A DNA stretch of 64,000 bases from Egicoccus sp. AB-alg6-2 (GCF_041821025.1 NZ_JBGUAY010000001.1:434001-498000), one strand, 5' to 3'; counted from the stretch's first letter, positions 15,798 through 24,810 are shown. Made by a program: numbers and translations. Notes: generated by a model not told the origin, from the sequence alone.

Positions 15798-18419
15798 GTG
15801 GCAGAGAACCTCGTCATCGTGGAGTCGCCCGCGAAGGCGAAGACCATCGAGCGGTACCTCGGGGACCGCTTCAAGGTCCTCGCCTCGTACGGCCACGTCC
15901 GCGACCTGCCCCGTTCGGACTTCGCCGTCGAGGTGGAGGACGGCGGTGGCTGCCACCTGCGCTACGAGGTGCCGGAGAAGTCGAAGAAGCACGTCTCGGC
16001 CCTGAAGGCGGCGGCCAAGCAGGCGAGCACCGTCTGGCTGGCACCGGACCTCGACCGCGAGGGCGAGGCGATCGCGTGGCACATCGCGGAGATCCTCGAC
16101 CTCGACCCCGCGCAGACCAACCGGGTCACCTTCGACGAGATCACGGAGTCGGCGATCCGGGCCGCGTTCGAGGCGCCACGACGCCTCAACACCGCGCTGG
16201 TCGACGCCCAGCAGGCGCGCCGCGCGGTCGACCGCATCGTGGGCTACCGGCTGTCGCCCGTGCTGTGGCGCACCGTCGCCTCCGGGATCTCCGCCGGCCG
16301 GGTGCAGTCGGTCGCGCTGCGGATGATCGTCGACCGCGAGGACGAGATCCGGGCCTTCGTCCCGGAGGAGTACTGGAGCTTTCCCGGTTCGTTCGCCCGC
16401 GAGGCCGGTGGTGATCCCGAGATCCAGTCGAGTCTGTACGCGGTCGGCGACCTCAAGCTGTCCACGCCCAAGGAGCTCGAGGGCAAGTCCGACGCGCGGC
16501 TGGCGAAGCTGCTGGTCGTGCGGTCCGAACCCGAGGCGACGCGCCTCGCGGAGCGGGCCCGCGCGCTCGACTACACCGTCGCCGAGGTGCGGCGTACCGA
16601 GGCCCGCCGCAACCCCAAGCCGCCCTTCAAGACCTCCACACTGCAGGGCGAGGCGTCCAAGTACGGCTTCTCGGCCCGGCAGACCATGGCGGTGGCGCAG
16701 CAGCTGTACGAGGGCATCAACCTCGGCGGCGAACAGGTGGGGCTCATCACCTACATGCGTACCGACTCGCTCAACCTGTCGGCCCAGTCGCTTGGCGAGA
16801 TCGGCGGCCTGGTCCGCGAGCGCTTCGGCGAGCGCTACGCGCTGAAGGAACCCCGGCGCTTCGCCGGGACGGCCAAGGGCGCCCAGGAGGCGCACGAGGC
16901 GATCCGTCCGACCTCGGTCAACCGCACGCCCGAGAAGGTCCGCCGTCACCTCTCCGACGAGCAGGCGCGGCTGTACGAGTTGATCTGGAAGCGCACGATG
17001 GCCACGCAGATGGCCCCGGCCGTCTTCGATCGCGTCTCCGCCGACGTCGTGGGCAGCGACCCGCAGGGCGAGATCACGTTCCGTGTCACCGGCCAGGTCG
17101 AGAAGTTCGACGGCTTCCTGCGGGTGTACCGGGCCGTGCGCGACGAGGACGAGGACGACGACGAGGTCACCGACCGCCTGCCCGAGCTCGAGCAGGGCCA
17201 ACGGCTGCACCTCGCCGAGCTGCTCCCCGAGCAGCACGAGACCTCCCCCCCGCCCCGCTACTCCGAACGCACCCTGGTCGAGGCGCTCGAGGAGGAGGGG
17301 ATCGGCCGGCCGTCGACGTACGCGTCCATCATCTCGACGCTCGAGCAGCGTCAGTACGTGCTCAAGGAGCAGCGCCGGTTCTTCCCGACCGCCCTCGGTG
17401 AGGTCGTGGTCAGTTTCCTCAAGGCCCACTTCGGCGAGGTCGTCGACGTCGGCTTCACCGCACGCATGGAGGAGACCCTCGACGAGATCGCGGCCGGCGG
17501 ACAGGCCTGGTGCCGCACCGTCACCGGCTTCCTCGACGAGGTCGACGACTGGGTCCGCGAGCGCAAGCCGGAACGTCCGCGCCTGCCCCTGCACCAGCCT
17601 GCCGACTGTCCGCTGTGCGGTTCGCCGATGGAGCGGGTGTTCTCCGGCAAGTCGAAGCAGTGGTTCGCCTCGTGCAGCCGCTGGCCCGACTGCGAGGGCA
17701 CGCTGCCGCTGCTCGAGGACGGTTCGGTCGGCGAGCCCGAACCCGAGCCCGAACCCGACGAGGACGTGCGCTGCCAGGAGTGTGGCAAGCCGATGCTGCT
17801 GCGCGAGGGCCGCTTCGGGAAGTTCTTCGGCTGTGTCGACTATCCCAAGTGCAAGGGCATCAGGAACCTGCAGCAGCGGCTGATGTACCGCGACACCGAC
17901 GGACAGGCGAAGCCGTTCCGCTCGCCGACCGACCCCGAGCACAGCTTCATGGAGCTGCGGACCTCCCGCTACGGCAAGCCGTTCGTGGGTTCGACCGGTT
18001 ACCCGACCGACGAGTTCGCGGTCTGGTCCGTCCCGATCTCGACCCCCTGCCCGCAGTGCGGCGCCCCGCTGCGGCCGCCACCGAAGAACCGCAAGGTGCC
18101 GGTCGCCGTCTGCACCCACCCGCAGGTCAACCACGTCTACGACGTCGACGACTTCGAGTTGCCGACGGTGGCGACGTGGACGGTCGTGCAGGGCGTCGAC
18201 AAGTACGACCCCGAGCTCGGTGGCGCCCCCATCGAGGCCGACGAGCTGCCCGAGCCGATCCACCTCAGCTACCGCGGTGAGCAGCCGCCTCCGGCGAAGA
18301 AGAAGAGCACCCGCAAGAAGACGGCCAAGAAGACGGCGAAGAAGACCGCCGCCAACAAGACGGCGGCGAAGAAGACCGCGAAGAAGACCGCGAAGAAGAC
18401 CGCCAGACGCAAGCCCTGA
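15798..18419 (+). CDS. topA: DNA topoisomerase I with zinc ribbons and Lys/Ala tail
   Basis: The 873-residue type IA topoisomerase relaxes negatively supercoiled DNA. The TOPRIM domain starts at LVIVESPAKAKTIERYLG and has the acidic DLDREGEAIAWH motif; the catalytic Tyr is in GLITYMRTDS (about residue 319). The C-terminal third has tetracysteine-type ribbons (CPLCGSP... CSRWPDC; CQECGKP... CVDYPKC) and a third, degenerate CPQCGAP unit. It ends in about 45 residues of Lys, Ala and Thr, the basic tail that helps processivity in actinobacterial enzymes. GTG at 15798 is chosen because it gives the normal VAENLVIVESP start; GTGs at 15729 and 15735 are in-frame alternatives. Confidence 0.95.
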   Translation: MAENLVIVESPAKAKTIERYLGDRFKVLASYGHVRDLPRSDFAVEVEDGGGCHLRYEVPEKSKKHVSALKAAAKQASTVWLAPDLDREGEAIAWHIAEILDLDPAQTNRVTFDEITESAIRAAFEAPRRLNTALVDAQQARRAVDRIVGYRLSPVLWRTVASGISAGRVQSVALRMIVDREDEIRAFVPEEYWSFPGSFAREAGGDPEIQSSLYAVGDLKLSTPKELEGKSDARLAKLLVVRSEPEATRLAERARALDYTVAEVRRTEARRNPKPPFKTSTLQGEASKYGFSARQTMAVAQQLYEGINLGGEQVGLITYMRTDSLNLSAQSLGEIGGLVRERFGERYALKEPRRFAGTAKGAQEAHEAIRPTSVNRTPEKVRRHLSDEQARLYELIWKRTMATQMAPAVFDRVSADVVGSDPQGEITFRVTGQVEKFDGFLRVYRAVRDEDEDDDEVTDRLPELEQGQRLHLAELLPEQHETSPPPRYSERTLVEALEEEGIGRPSTYASIISTLEQRQYVLKEQRRFFPTALGEVVVSFLKAHFGEVVDVGFTARMEETLDEIAAGGQAWCRTVTGFLDEVDDWVRERKPERPRLPLHQPADCPLCGSPMERVFSGKSKQWFASCSRWPDCEGTLPLLEDGSVGEPEPEPEPDEDVRCQECGKPMLLREGRFGKFFGCVDYPKCKGIRNLQQRLMYRDTDGQAKPFRSPTDPEHSFMELRTSRYGKPFVGSTGYPTDEFAVWSVPISTPCPQCGAPLRPPPKNRKVPVAVCTHPQVNHVYDVDDFELPTVATWTVVQGVDKYDPELGGAPIEADELPEPIHLSYRGEQPPPAKKKSTRKKTAKKTAKKTAANKTAAKKTAKKTAKKTARRKP

Positions 18420-18458
18420 GCGGGGACCACGGTGGCGACCGCCGCCTCCCCGCAGGGA

Positions 18459-18464
18459 TAGTGT
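18459..18464 (+). promoter_or_regulatory. Possible -10 element for the MFS-Tmk gene
   Basis: TAGTGT sits just 9 bases before the ATG at 18474, so a transcript from here would be almost leaderless. This is common for actinobacterial mRNAs. No -35 is evident. Confidence 0.33.
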
Positions 18465-18473
18465 GGCGGGGTC

Positions 18474-20546
18474 ATGGGTCAGGCCGACAACGGGGCATCG
18501 ACGCCCGAACAGGGATCACCCGGCGGCGTGTCGCCTCGGGTGTACGCCGCGCTGTTCCGCAATCGGGACTTCCGCAACCTCGGCCTGTCGACGTTCGCGT
18601 CGGCACTCGGCGACTGGATCGGCTTCCTCGCCATCCTGGCGCTGACCGAGAGCATCCTGGGTACCACCCGTGCGGCGGCGTTCGCCGTCTCGGCCGTCAT
18701 GGCCGCGCGGGTGCTGCCGAGCATGCTGCTCGGGCCCGTCGCGGGGGTGTTCGTCGACCGGTGGGACCGCAAGCGACTCATGATCGCCTGCGACGTCGGT
18801 CGCGGCATCGTCATGGCGCTGATCCCGTTCAGCAACGAGATCCTGACGCTGCTGCTGGCCACGCTGGTCATCGAGGTGATGTCGTCGCTGTTCGGGCCGG
18901 CCAAGGACTCGGTGTTCCCGACCCTGGTCCGCCGCTCGGAACTGGTCGTCGCCAACCAACTCAACCTGATGGTGACCTACGGCACGCTGCCCCTGGCCGG
19001 CGTGCTGTTCGCCAGCCTGCTGGGGCTCGCCGGACCGCTGTCGGGCGTCGTGCCCTTCCTCGCCGAGCGTCCCGTGGCGCTGCCGATCTGGTTCAACGCG
19101 ATCTCGTTCCTCGCGTCGGCGCCGCTGATCGCCCGCCTGCACGCGCCCGCGCCGGCCCGACGGGTCAGTGGCACCGCCGCCCCCAGCGCCTGGCAGGAAC
19201 TGCGCGAGGGGTTCGCGTTCATCGGCCGGCACCCGATCATCCGCGCCCTGATCGTCGGCATCATGGTGGCCTCCTCCGCGGCCGGCGCCGTCATCTCGAC
19301 CGGCCAGTTCTTCGCCCGCGTGCTCGGAGCGGGCAACTCGGGGTTCGGCATCCTCGTCGCGGTGGTCGGCATCGGCCTGGTCCTGGGCCTCACCGCCAGC
19401 GCGGCGCTGACCACGCGCCTCGCACCCGAGCGCCTCTTCGCCCCAGGGATCGGCCTGGCGGGCACGTCCCTCGTCGTCGCCGCGTTCATGCCCAGCCTGT
19501 TCGCCGCCGCCGTGCCGGCGATGACCATGGGCGTCGGCGCGGGTGTCGCCTTCATCGTCGGCTACACGATCCTGCAGTCCCGCGCCGACGACCACATCCG
19601 CGGCCGCACGTTCGGGGCCATGAACTCGGGGGTGCGAGCCGCGATCTTCGGGTCGACCACCGGGGCGCCGTTCCTGGTGGGTGTGATCGGCCGCGAGCGG
19701 GTGGTCGACGGCTACGTCATCGGTGGCGTGAGGATCACGCTCATCGCGGCCGGCGCGCTCGCCGTCGCCGGCGCCGTGCTGACCGGACGCGCCCTCCACC
19801 GCGCGTTCGCCGAGCATCCCGAACTCGACCGACCGCTCGCCGAGGCCTCGCCGACGCCGGCGGACCCGGGGCTGTTCGTGGTCTTCGAGGGCGGCGACGG
19901 GGCGGGCAAGTCGACCCAGATCCAACTGCTCCGCGACGCCGTCGAACGCGAGGGGCACCGGGCGTTGGTGACCCGTGAGCCGGGCGGCACGGCGATCGCC
20001 GAGCACATCCGCGAGATCCTGCTGTCGCGTGAATCCGACGAGATGGTGGACCGCACCGAGGCACTGTTGTACGCCGCCGCGCGGGCCCAGCACGTCGACG
20101 AGGTGATCCGTCCCGCCCTCGACCGCGGCACCGTGGTGCTCTGCGACCGGTTCGTCGACTCCTCGATCGTCTACCAGGGTGCGGGGCGCGGGCTCGGCGA
20201 GGAACCGGTCGAGCGGCTCAACGCCTGGGCCACCGACGGCCTCCAGGCGGACCTGGTCGTGCTGCTGGACCTCGACGCGGACGAAGGTCTGCGGCGCGTC
20301 GAGGGTGAACCCGACCGGCTGGAGGCCGCCGGGCTGACGTTCCACCGCACCGTCGCGGCGTCCTACCGACGACGGGCCGAACGCGATCCGTCGCGCTACC
20401 TGGTGCTGGACGCACGACTACCGGTCGCGACGATCCACGAGCGGATCCGCGAGGCCGTGTTCGCCAGACTCGGCGACGACGCGACCACCAGCCTCGGCGC
20501 CGTGGCCGAGACCCTGACCCACGACCTCGGTGAGCGCAAGCCATGA
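18474..20546 (+). CDS. tmk: MFS transporter fused to thymidylate kinase
   Basis: One 690-residue reading frame holds two proteins. Residues 1-430 are a major facilitator family membrane domain (about 12 helices, with the loop motif GVFVDRWDRKRLM), like MFS exporters. Residues 465-690 are a thymidylate kinase, which makes dTDP from dTMP: P-loop FEGGDGAGKST (about 468-478), TREPGGT, the DRY-type motif CDRFVDSSIVYQG and Arg-rich LID region. All kinase motifs are intact. The link region (about 430-465) is Pro/Ala/Glu-rich, and no stop or restart is evident, so a true fusion is likely. Streptomyces has similar long membrane-linked Tmk proteins as I recall. holB follows with an ATGA overlap, the usual tmk-holB pairing. 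Confidence 0.9.
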   Translation: MGQADNGASTPEQGSPGGVSPRVYAALFRNRDFRNLGLSTFASALGDWIGFLAILALTESILGTTRAAAFAVSAVMAARVLPSMLLGPVAGVFVDRWDRKRLMIACDVGRGIVMALIPFSNEILTLLLATLVIEVMSSLFGPAKDSVFPTLVRRSELVVANQLNLMVTYGTLPLAGVLFASLLGLAGPLSGVVPFLAERPVALPIWFNAISFLASAPLIARLHAPAPARRVSGTAAPSAWQELREGFAFIGRHPIIRALIVGIMVASSAAGAVISTGQFFARVLGAGNSGFGILVAVVGIGLVLGLTASAALTTRLAPERLFAPGIGLAGTSLVVAAFMPSLFAAAVPAMTMGVGAGVAFIVGYTILQSRADDHIRGRTFGAMNSGVRAAIFGSTTGAPFLVGVIGRERVVDGYVIGGVRITLIAAGALAVAGAVLTGRALHRAFAEHPELDRPLAEASPTPADPGLFVVFEGGDGAGKSTQIQLLRDAVEREGHRALVTREPGGTAIAEHIREILLSRESDEMVDRTEALLYAAARAQHVDEVIRPALDRGTVVLCDRFVDSSIVYQGAGRGLGEEPVERLNAWATDGLQADLVVLLDLDADEGLRRVEGEPDRLEAAGLTFHRTVAASYRRRAERDPSRYLVLDARLPVATIHERIREAVFARLGDDATTSLGAVAETLTHDLGERKP

Positions 20547-21715
20547 CGACCTGGGACCACGTACTCGGTCAACCCGCCGCCGTCGCGTCGGTACGGGCCG
20601 CCCTCACCGCCGACGAGGTCGCCCACGCCTGGCTGCTGGTCGGGCCCCGTGGCGTCGGGCAGCGCGAACTGACCCGTGCGCTCGCCGCCGCGCTCAACTG
20701 CCCCGAGGCGTCCGCACCCGACGAGGCCTGTGGCCGCTGTTCGACCTGTGAGCGCATCGAGCGTGGCAGCCATCCGGTCCAGACCGACCTCGAACCCGAG
20801 GGCAGCTCTCACCTGGTCGAGGGTGTGCGCGAGGAATGGATCCCCCTGGCCACGCGAACGCTCACCGAGGGCCGACGGCGGGTGCTGCGCGTGGTCGCGG
20901 CCGACCGCATGAACGAGGCGGCGCAGAACGCCTTCCTCAAGATCCTGGAGGAACCCCCGCCGTCGGTGGTGTGGGTGCTCGACGTCGAGGACGAGGGCGC
21001 GTTGCTCGACACGGTCGCCTCCCGCTGCCGGCGGCTCGACCTGGTGCCCTGGCGGCCGGACGCGATGCACGTGCTGGCCGAGCGCCTGGGCGTGCCCCCG
21101 GAGCAGCGGGCGGCGCTGGGCCGGGCCGCACTGGGGTCACCCGAGCGCCTGACCGACCTGGCGGATCCCCAGATCGGTCAGGCGCGCTGGAACCACCTCG
21201 CCCTGCTCGACCGCCTCGCCACCGGTGGGCCGGGTCAGGTCGTCCCCGCCGCCAAGGAGATCGTGAGCTGGGCACGCTCGCGCATCGCGCCGCTCAAGGA
21301 ACGCAACCAGGCCGAGTTCGCGCGGCTCGAGGAGGCCTTCGGGGTCGAGGGCAACCGCGGCTGGCCCCCGGGCGTGCGGCAACGCCTGACCCGCCGCTTC
21401 GAACGACTCGAGCGCCAGGAACAGCGCCGGGCGCTGGAGCTGTTCCTCGACGACCTGGCCAGTTACCTGCGTGACCTGCTCGCGGCGCAGGCGGGGGCAG
21501 GCTCCGAGGTCCTGGTCAACCTCGACCACGAGACCGCCATCCGTCGCGACGCCGTCCGCATCGCGGCCCCCGACGCCGTGCGGGCACTGCAGGCCGTCGC
21601 CCGCTGCCGGGAAGCGCTCGAGCGCAACGGCAACCCCGAACTGCAGATCGAACGGCTGCTGTTGCAACTCGCCCTGCCGTTGTTCGCGGCCGCCGCGCGG
21701 GAACGGGCCAGCTGA
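20543..21715 (+). CDS. holB: DNA polymerase III delta prime subunit
   Basis: The 390-residue protein is a clamp-loader subunit. It starts TTWDHVLGQPAAVASVRAAL, the normal delta prime opening, followed by a P-loop-like GPRGVGQRELTRAL in which the Walker Lys is replaced, as in known delta prime proteins that do not hydrolyse ATP. A four-Cys zinc module (LNCPEASAPDEACGRCSTC, about 53-71) and the SRC arginine-finger motif (VASRCRRLDL) are present. The C-terminal domain (about 230-390) is the collar. The start overlaps the Tmk stop. It is convergent with the SRPBCC gene, 10 bp away. Confidence 0.9.
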   Translation: MTTWDHVLGQPAAVASVRAALTADEVAHAWLLVGPRGVGQRELTRALAAALNCPEASAPDEACGRCSTCERIERGSHPVQTDLEPEGSSHLVEGVREEWIPLATRTLTEGRRRVLRVVAADRMNEAAQNAFLKILEEPPPSVVWVLDVEDEGALLDTVASRCRRLDLVPWRPDAMHVLAERLGVPPEQRAALGRAALGSPERLTDLADPQIGQARWNHLALLDRLATGGPGQVVPAAKEIVSWARSRIAPLKERNQAEFARLEEAFGVEGNRGWPPGVRQRLTRRFERLERQEQRRALELFLDDLASYLRDLLAAQAGAGSEVLVNLDHETAIRRDAVRIAAPDAVRALQAVARCREALERNGNPELQIERLLLQLALPLFAAAARERAS

Positions 21716-21725
21716 CGTCGGCCCG

Positions 21726-22190
21726 CTACACCTCGTGGACGCCGGGCTCGCCGCCGGCGAGGCGCGCGAGGTCGTCCCCGGCCTGACGCAACCGGTCGTC
21801 GTTGCGGGCCGCACCCGCCAGCACGCGTTCGACCGGCTTGAACAGCCGCGACCGGACGTCCATGCGCATGGCGAATCGGACGGCGGTCCCGGACGCCTCC
21901 TTTTCGAGTTCGAGCCGCCCCGTGCCGCGCACCGGCCCGCCCACCGTGACCACGTCGAGTCGTTCGCCCGGTCGCGACGAGGTGACCGCCATGTCCACCC
22001 GCAGCGGGCGGACCGGGGTCCCGAAGGTGAACCGCGCCGCCTCGGGGGCCGAGGCCGAGCCGGCCAGCACCTCGACGTCGTCGATGGCCGGCCACCACCT
22101 GGGCCAGGTGGTCAGGTCGACGACCACGGCCCACACGTCGGCCGGCGCCGCCGTCGTGCGCCAGGTGCCGTTGAGGTCGATCGCTGCCAT
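21726..22190 (-). CDS. SRPBCC-family lipid-binding-like protein
   Basis: The 154-residue protein has the START/SRPBCC outline: MAAIDLNGTWRTTAAPADVWAVVVDLTTWPRWWPAID at the N terminus, then antiparallel strands and a final long helix (FKPVERVLAGAARNDDRLRQAGDDLARL). These domains bind hydrophobic ligands; many are polyketide cyclases or of unknown role. ATG at 22190 has AAGGA upstream. It sits alone between holB and tRNA-Thr, so its context gives no hint of a ligand. Confidence 0.8.
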   Translation of the reverse strand: MAAIDLNGTWRTTAAPADVWAVVVDLTTWPRWWPAIDDVEVLAGSASAPEAARFTFGTPVRPLRVDMAVTSSRPGERLDVVTVGGPVRGTGRLELEKEASGTAVRFAMRMDVRSRLFKPVERVLAGAARNDDRLRQAGDDLARLAGGEPGVHEV

Positions 22191-22246
22191 GCAGATCCTT
22201 CGTGCCGCGCACGCGAACGTATCGGTGCCGGGTGCTGCGGCCGCCG

Positions 22247-22277
22247 TTGGCAGGCCCGGCGACCGGTCCGATATCCT
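22247..22277 (+). promoter_or_regulatory. Probable promoter of tRNA-Thr(CGT)
   Basis: TTGGCA (22247-22252) and TATCCT (22272-22277) with a 19 bp spacer, or GATATC at 22270 with 17, resemble a housekeeping promoter 32 bases before the tRNA. Both boxes are AT-richer than the surrounding sequence. Confidence 0.45.
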
Positions 22278-22308
22278 CCCGCCGCCTTCCGCACGACCCT
22301 CGTCACAC

Positions 22309-22381
22309 GCCGGGATAGCTCAGTCGGCAGAGCGATTCACTCGTAATGAATAGGTCCGGGGTTCGATTCCCCGTCCCGGCT
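22309..22381 (+). tRNA. tRNA-Thr (anticodon CGT)
   Basis: The 73-nt sequence folds into a full cloverleaf: acceptor GCCGGGA with TCCCGGC, D-arm GCTC/GAGC, anticodon stem ATTCA/TGAAT with loop CTCGTAA giving anticodon CGT, T-arm CGGGG/CCCCG with TTCGATT loop. It reads ACG codons, common in a high-GC genome. Discriminator base is T; CCA is not encoded. A strong hairpin follows. Confidence 0.97.
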
Positions 22382-22383
22382 CC

Positions 22384-22421
22384 CCACGGCCCGCGTCCTC
22401 CCCGGACGCGGGCCGCCGTGG
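22384..22421 (+). terminator. Hairpin terminator after tRNA-Thr
   Basis: A perfect 11-bp stem, GGCCCGCGTCC (22388-22398) with GGACGCGGGCC (22404-22414), loop TCCCC, and a further CCAC/GTGG closing pair with a bulge. It starts three bases after the tRNA. There is no long T-run, as is usual at this GC content. Confidence 0.6.
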
Positions 22422-22443
22422 TCATACCCCTGAAGGTGGCGCC

Positions 22444-23481
22444 ATGACCGTCGCACTGTCGATCCTCGACCTCGCCGACGTCGGCGAGGACGAGACGGTC
22501 GCGGACGCCCTTCACGCCAGCGTCGCGCTCGCCGAGGCGGCCGAAGAGCTCGGGTACCGGCGCGTGTGGTATGCCGAGCACCACAACATGACGTCGATCG
22601 CGTCGGCGGCGACCAGCGTGCTGATCGCCCACGTCGCGGCGCACACCGCCACGATCCGCCTCGGTGCCGGCGGCATCATGCTGCCCAACCACGCGCCACT
22701 CACCATCGCGGAACAGTTCGGCACCCTGGCGACCCTGCATCCGGGCCGCATCGACCTCGGTCTCGGCCGTGCGCCCGGATCGGACCAGGCCACGTTCCGG
22801 GCGCTGCGGCGCGACCACGCGGCAGCCGACCGGTTCCCCGAGGACGTCCTGGAACTGCAGGGCTACCTGTCGGGGCCGTCCCGCGTCCCCGGTGTCGAAG
22901 CGACACCCGGCCGGGGGACCGACGTTCCGCTCTACATCCTCGGTTCGTCCTTGTTCGGCGCCCAGCTCGCGGCCGCCCTCGGGCTGCCATACGCGTTCGC
23001 GTCGCACTTCGCCCCGCAGGCGCTCCAGCAGGCCGTCGCGACCTACCGGCACGGCTTCCGGCCGTCCGCCCAGCTCGACGCACCGCACGTCATCGCGGCC
23101 GTCAACGTCATCGCGGCCGACGACCACGCCGAGGCCGAGCGCGAACTGCTCGCCACCAAGCGCCGCCGTGCGAGGCTGCTGTTCGGTCGCGACCGGACCC
23201 TGACGACGGCGGACCTCGACGCCGTCCTGGCCTCGCCCGCCGGCCAGCAGGTGGAACAGATGGTGCGCTACACGGCAGCGGGCACGATCGAGCAGGTCGA
23301 GACGTATCTGGCGTGGTTCACCGAGCACGCCGACGCCGACGAGCTCATCCTCGCGTCGGCAGGGACCTCGCGCGGAGCCCGCCTGCGCTCCCTGGAGTTG
23401 GTGGCGCAGGCGTACGGGCTCACGCGTCGCACCGATCCGGCTGCGCAGCGGGTCCCGGGCGCCGGCCAGCCGTCTGGGTAG
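22444..23481 (+). CDS. LLM-class flavin-dependent oxidoreductase (MsnO8-like)
   Basis: The 345-residue protein is a bacterial luciferase-like monooxygenase: the TIM-barrel pattern [44 protein letters not shown], then [42 protein letters not shown], is diagnostic of the group with the YvbT/MsnO8 form. It would use FMNH2 or F420 type cofactors; which one cannot be told here. ATG at 22444 follows GAAGGTGGCGCC. It lies alone after the tRNA, and a GNAT gene follows. Confidence 0.87.
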   Translation: MTVALSILDLADVGEDETVADALHASVALAEAAEELGYRRVWYAEHHNMTSIASAATSVLIAHVAAHTATIRLGAGGIMLPNHAPLTIAEQFGTLATLHPGRIDLGLGRAPGSDQATFRALRRDHAAADRFPEDVLELQGYLSGPSRVPGVEATPGRGTDVPLYILGSSLFGAQLAAALGLPYAFASHFAPQALQQAVATYRHGFRPSAQLDAPHVIAAVNVIAADDHAEAERELLATKRRRARLLFGRDRTLTTADLDAVLASPAGQQVEQMVRYTAAGTIEQVETYLAWFTEHADADELILASAGTSRGARLRSLELVAQAYGLTRRTDPAAQRVPGAGQPSG

Positions 23482-23484
23482 GGT
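23479..23484 (+). promoter_or_regulatory. Possible -10 element for the GNAT gene
   Basis: TAGGGT overlaps the TAG stop of the oxidoreductase, 98 bases before the GNAT start. It fits the window-wide TAGNNT pattern, but the distance is long and no -35 is seen. Confidence 0.22.
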
Positions 23485-23581
23485 CGGTTTCCGACCGAAC
23501 GGCCCCGGCCGGGTGGCGTTCGACACCCGCGGCACGCTCGTAGCGTGCGCACCAGGCGTGCAACGACAGGAGACGCCCGTC

Positions 23582-24298
23582 GTGGTCCACGTGCGTCCCG
23601 CCGAACCACGCGACCTGCGGGCGACCGCCCGCATCCATCGCGCCCAGCTGCCCGACGGGTTCTTCGCGCGGCTCGGTTGCGGGTTCCTGCGCTCCTACCA
23701 CCGCACCTTCCTGCAGAGCGAGCACGCGATCGCCCTTGTCGCCGGAGACGCGGGCCGACCCCAGGGCTTCCTCGTCGGCACGCTCTCCAACCGTGACCAC
23801 TACCGCCGCGTCGTGCGACGCTACGGACCCGGGCTGGCCGGCCGCGGACTGCTGGCGCTGAGCGTTCGGCCGCCCCTGGCGTGGCTCTTCCTGCGGACAC
23901 GCGTCCGCCGGTACCTGCGCTGGGTCCTGCGCTATCCACTGCGACACCTCGGCCGCACGGGCGCGACGGCCGACCCGCCTGCCGAGACGCCGGCTCGTGC
24001 CGACAGCGCCGCCAGGGACGACGCGGATCCGGTCGGGCCGCGCATCGCCGTGCTCACCCACGTCGCCGTCGACGCCGTGTCCCAGGGCAGCGGCGCCGGG
24101 CGTGCGCTGGTGACCGCCTTCCTCGACGCAGCACGCGAGGCGGGCGCCGACGAGGCACGGCTCGTGACCGCGTCGCCCGGCCCCGCCGAGCGGTTCTACG
24201 AGCGCATGGGATGGACCGCCGGAGCGGTCCGGCCCGGCTCCGGCGGCAGCCTCGTCCGCGAGTACCGGTGGTCGCTGCGCGAGAACGCCACGTCGTGA
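23582..24298 (+). CDS. GNAT-family N-acetyltransferase with inserted basic segment
   Basis: The 238-residue protein starts VRPAEPRDLRATARIHRAQLPDGFFARLGCGFLRSYHRTFLQS and has the acetyl-CoA binding part HVAVDAVSQGSGAGRALVTAFLDAAREAGADEARLVTASPGPAERFYERMGW, the Q/RxxGxG/A motif of GNAT enzymes. Between them (about residues 80-150) lies an Arg-rich, partly hydrophobic insert (RYGPGLAGRGLLALSVRPPLAWLFLRTRVRRYLRWVLRY) that could sit at the membrane. A similar layout is seen in membrane-linked glycan or lipid GNATs, but the substrate is unknown. GTG at 23582 follows CAGGAG by nine bases; the open frame further upstream lacks a ribosome site. Confidence 0.8.
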   Translation: MVHVRPAEPRDLRATARIHRAQLPDGFFARLGCGFLRSYHRTFLQSEHAIALVAGDAGRPQGFLVGTLSNRDHYRRVVRRYGPGLAGRGLLALSVRPPLAWLFLRTRVRRYLRWVLRYPLRHLGRTGATADPPAETPARADSAARDDADPVGPRIAVLTHVAVDAVSQGSGAGRALVTAFLDAAREAGADEARLVTASPGPAERFYERMGWTAGAVRPGSGGSLVREYRWSLRENATS

Positions 24299-24392
24299 CC
24301 TCCGCCCGTGCGCTCGCCCCGGGCAACGAGCCGGCGTAGCGCACCGGGCGCATCGGCCGGCCGCAGGCTTCGGGGCACGGCCGCCGCTCGGC

Positions 24393-24398
24393 TACGAT
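24393..24398 (+). promoter_or_regulatory. Possible -10 element for the small membrane protein operon
   Basis: TACGAT lies 89 bases before the ATG at 24487, in the 188 bp gap after the GNAT gene. It fits TANNNT. No -35 is obvious. Confidence 0.3.
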
Positions 24399-24486
24399 CG
24401 TCCGTCGGCGCCCACCTTCGGTGCGACGCCCTTCGCGTCCCCCGCACGTCACCGCAGCCCCAACGCATCTGGGAGGTCCTCGACCC

Positions 24487-24810
24487 ATGCGCCGCCTTCT
24501 CGGCCTGCTGGCCCCCGCGCTGCTCCTCGTCGGCCTGCTGGCGGCGCCGAGCGTCGCGTTCGCGGACACGTCCGCCACCACGGTCCTGGCCGTCGAGGCC
24601 GGCGACCCGACGGGCCCCGACCCGATGCCGCGTGACGCCGAGGACAACCCCGCCCGTACCCTCGGGGGCTACGAGAACCGTGAGGTCCAGTTCACCTGGG
24701 GTGCCGCATGGATCCTGCTGGTCGCGGGCGCCTTCGGGGTGACCATGCTCGGTGGGCTGTACTACCTGCTCGTGCACCGGCCCGAACGCGAGGCGGCTGG
24801 CCGGCGCTGA
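24487..24810 (+). CDS. Small membrane protein with signal peptide (unknown function)
   Basis: This 107-residue protein has a clear signal sequence (MRRLLGLLAPALLLVGLLAAPSVAFA, cleavage near residue 26), an acidic outside segment of about 45 residues (DTSATTVLAVEAGDPTGP...) ending FTWGAAW, and a C-terminal membrane helix (about 73-96, WILLVAGAFGVTMLGGLYYLL) with a short basic tail. I do not recognise the family. Mature topology would be outside-in with a 10-residue cytosolic tail. GGGAGGTCCTCGACCC before the ATG is a strong ribosome site. It is followed 22 bp later by a metalloprotease gene, so they may share an mRNA. Confidence 0.68.
   Translation: MRRLLGLLAPALLLVGLLAAPSVAFADTSATTVLAVEAGDPTGPDPMPRDAEDNPARTLGGYENREVQFTWGAAWILLVAGAFGVTMLGGLYYLLVHRPEREAAGRR

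Noticed and set aside
15018-18263. Huge minus-strand ORF extending the antiporter frame over topA (13395-18263)
   Set aside because: Only high GC keeps the antisense frame open; topA on the plus strand is a complete enzyme, and the antiporter start at 15017 has a GTGA overlap.
20640-20680. Active ATPase P-loop in HolB
   Set aside because: The loop GPRGVGQRE lacks the Walker Lys; this is normal for delta prime, so neither a defect nor an active site.
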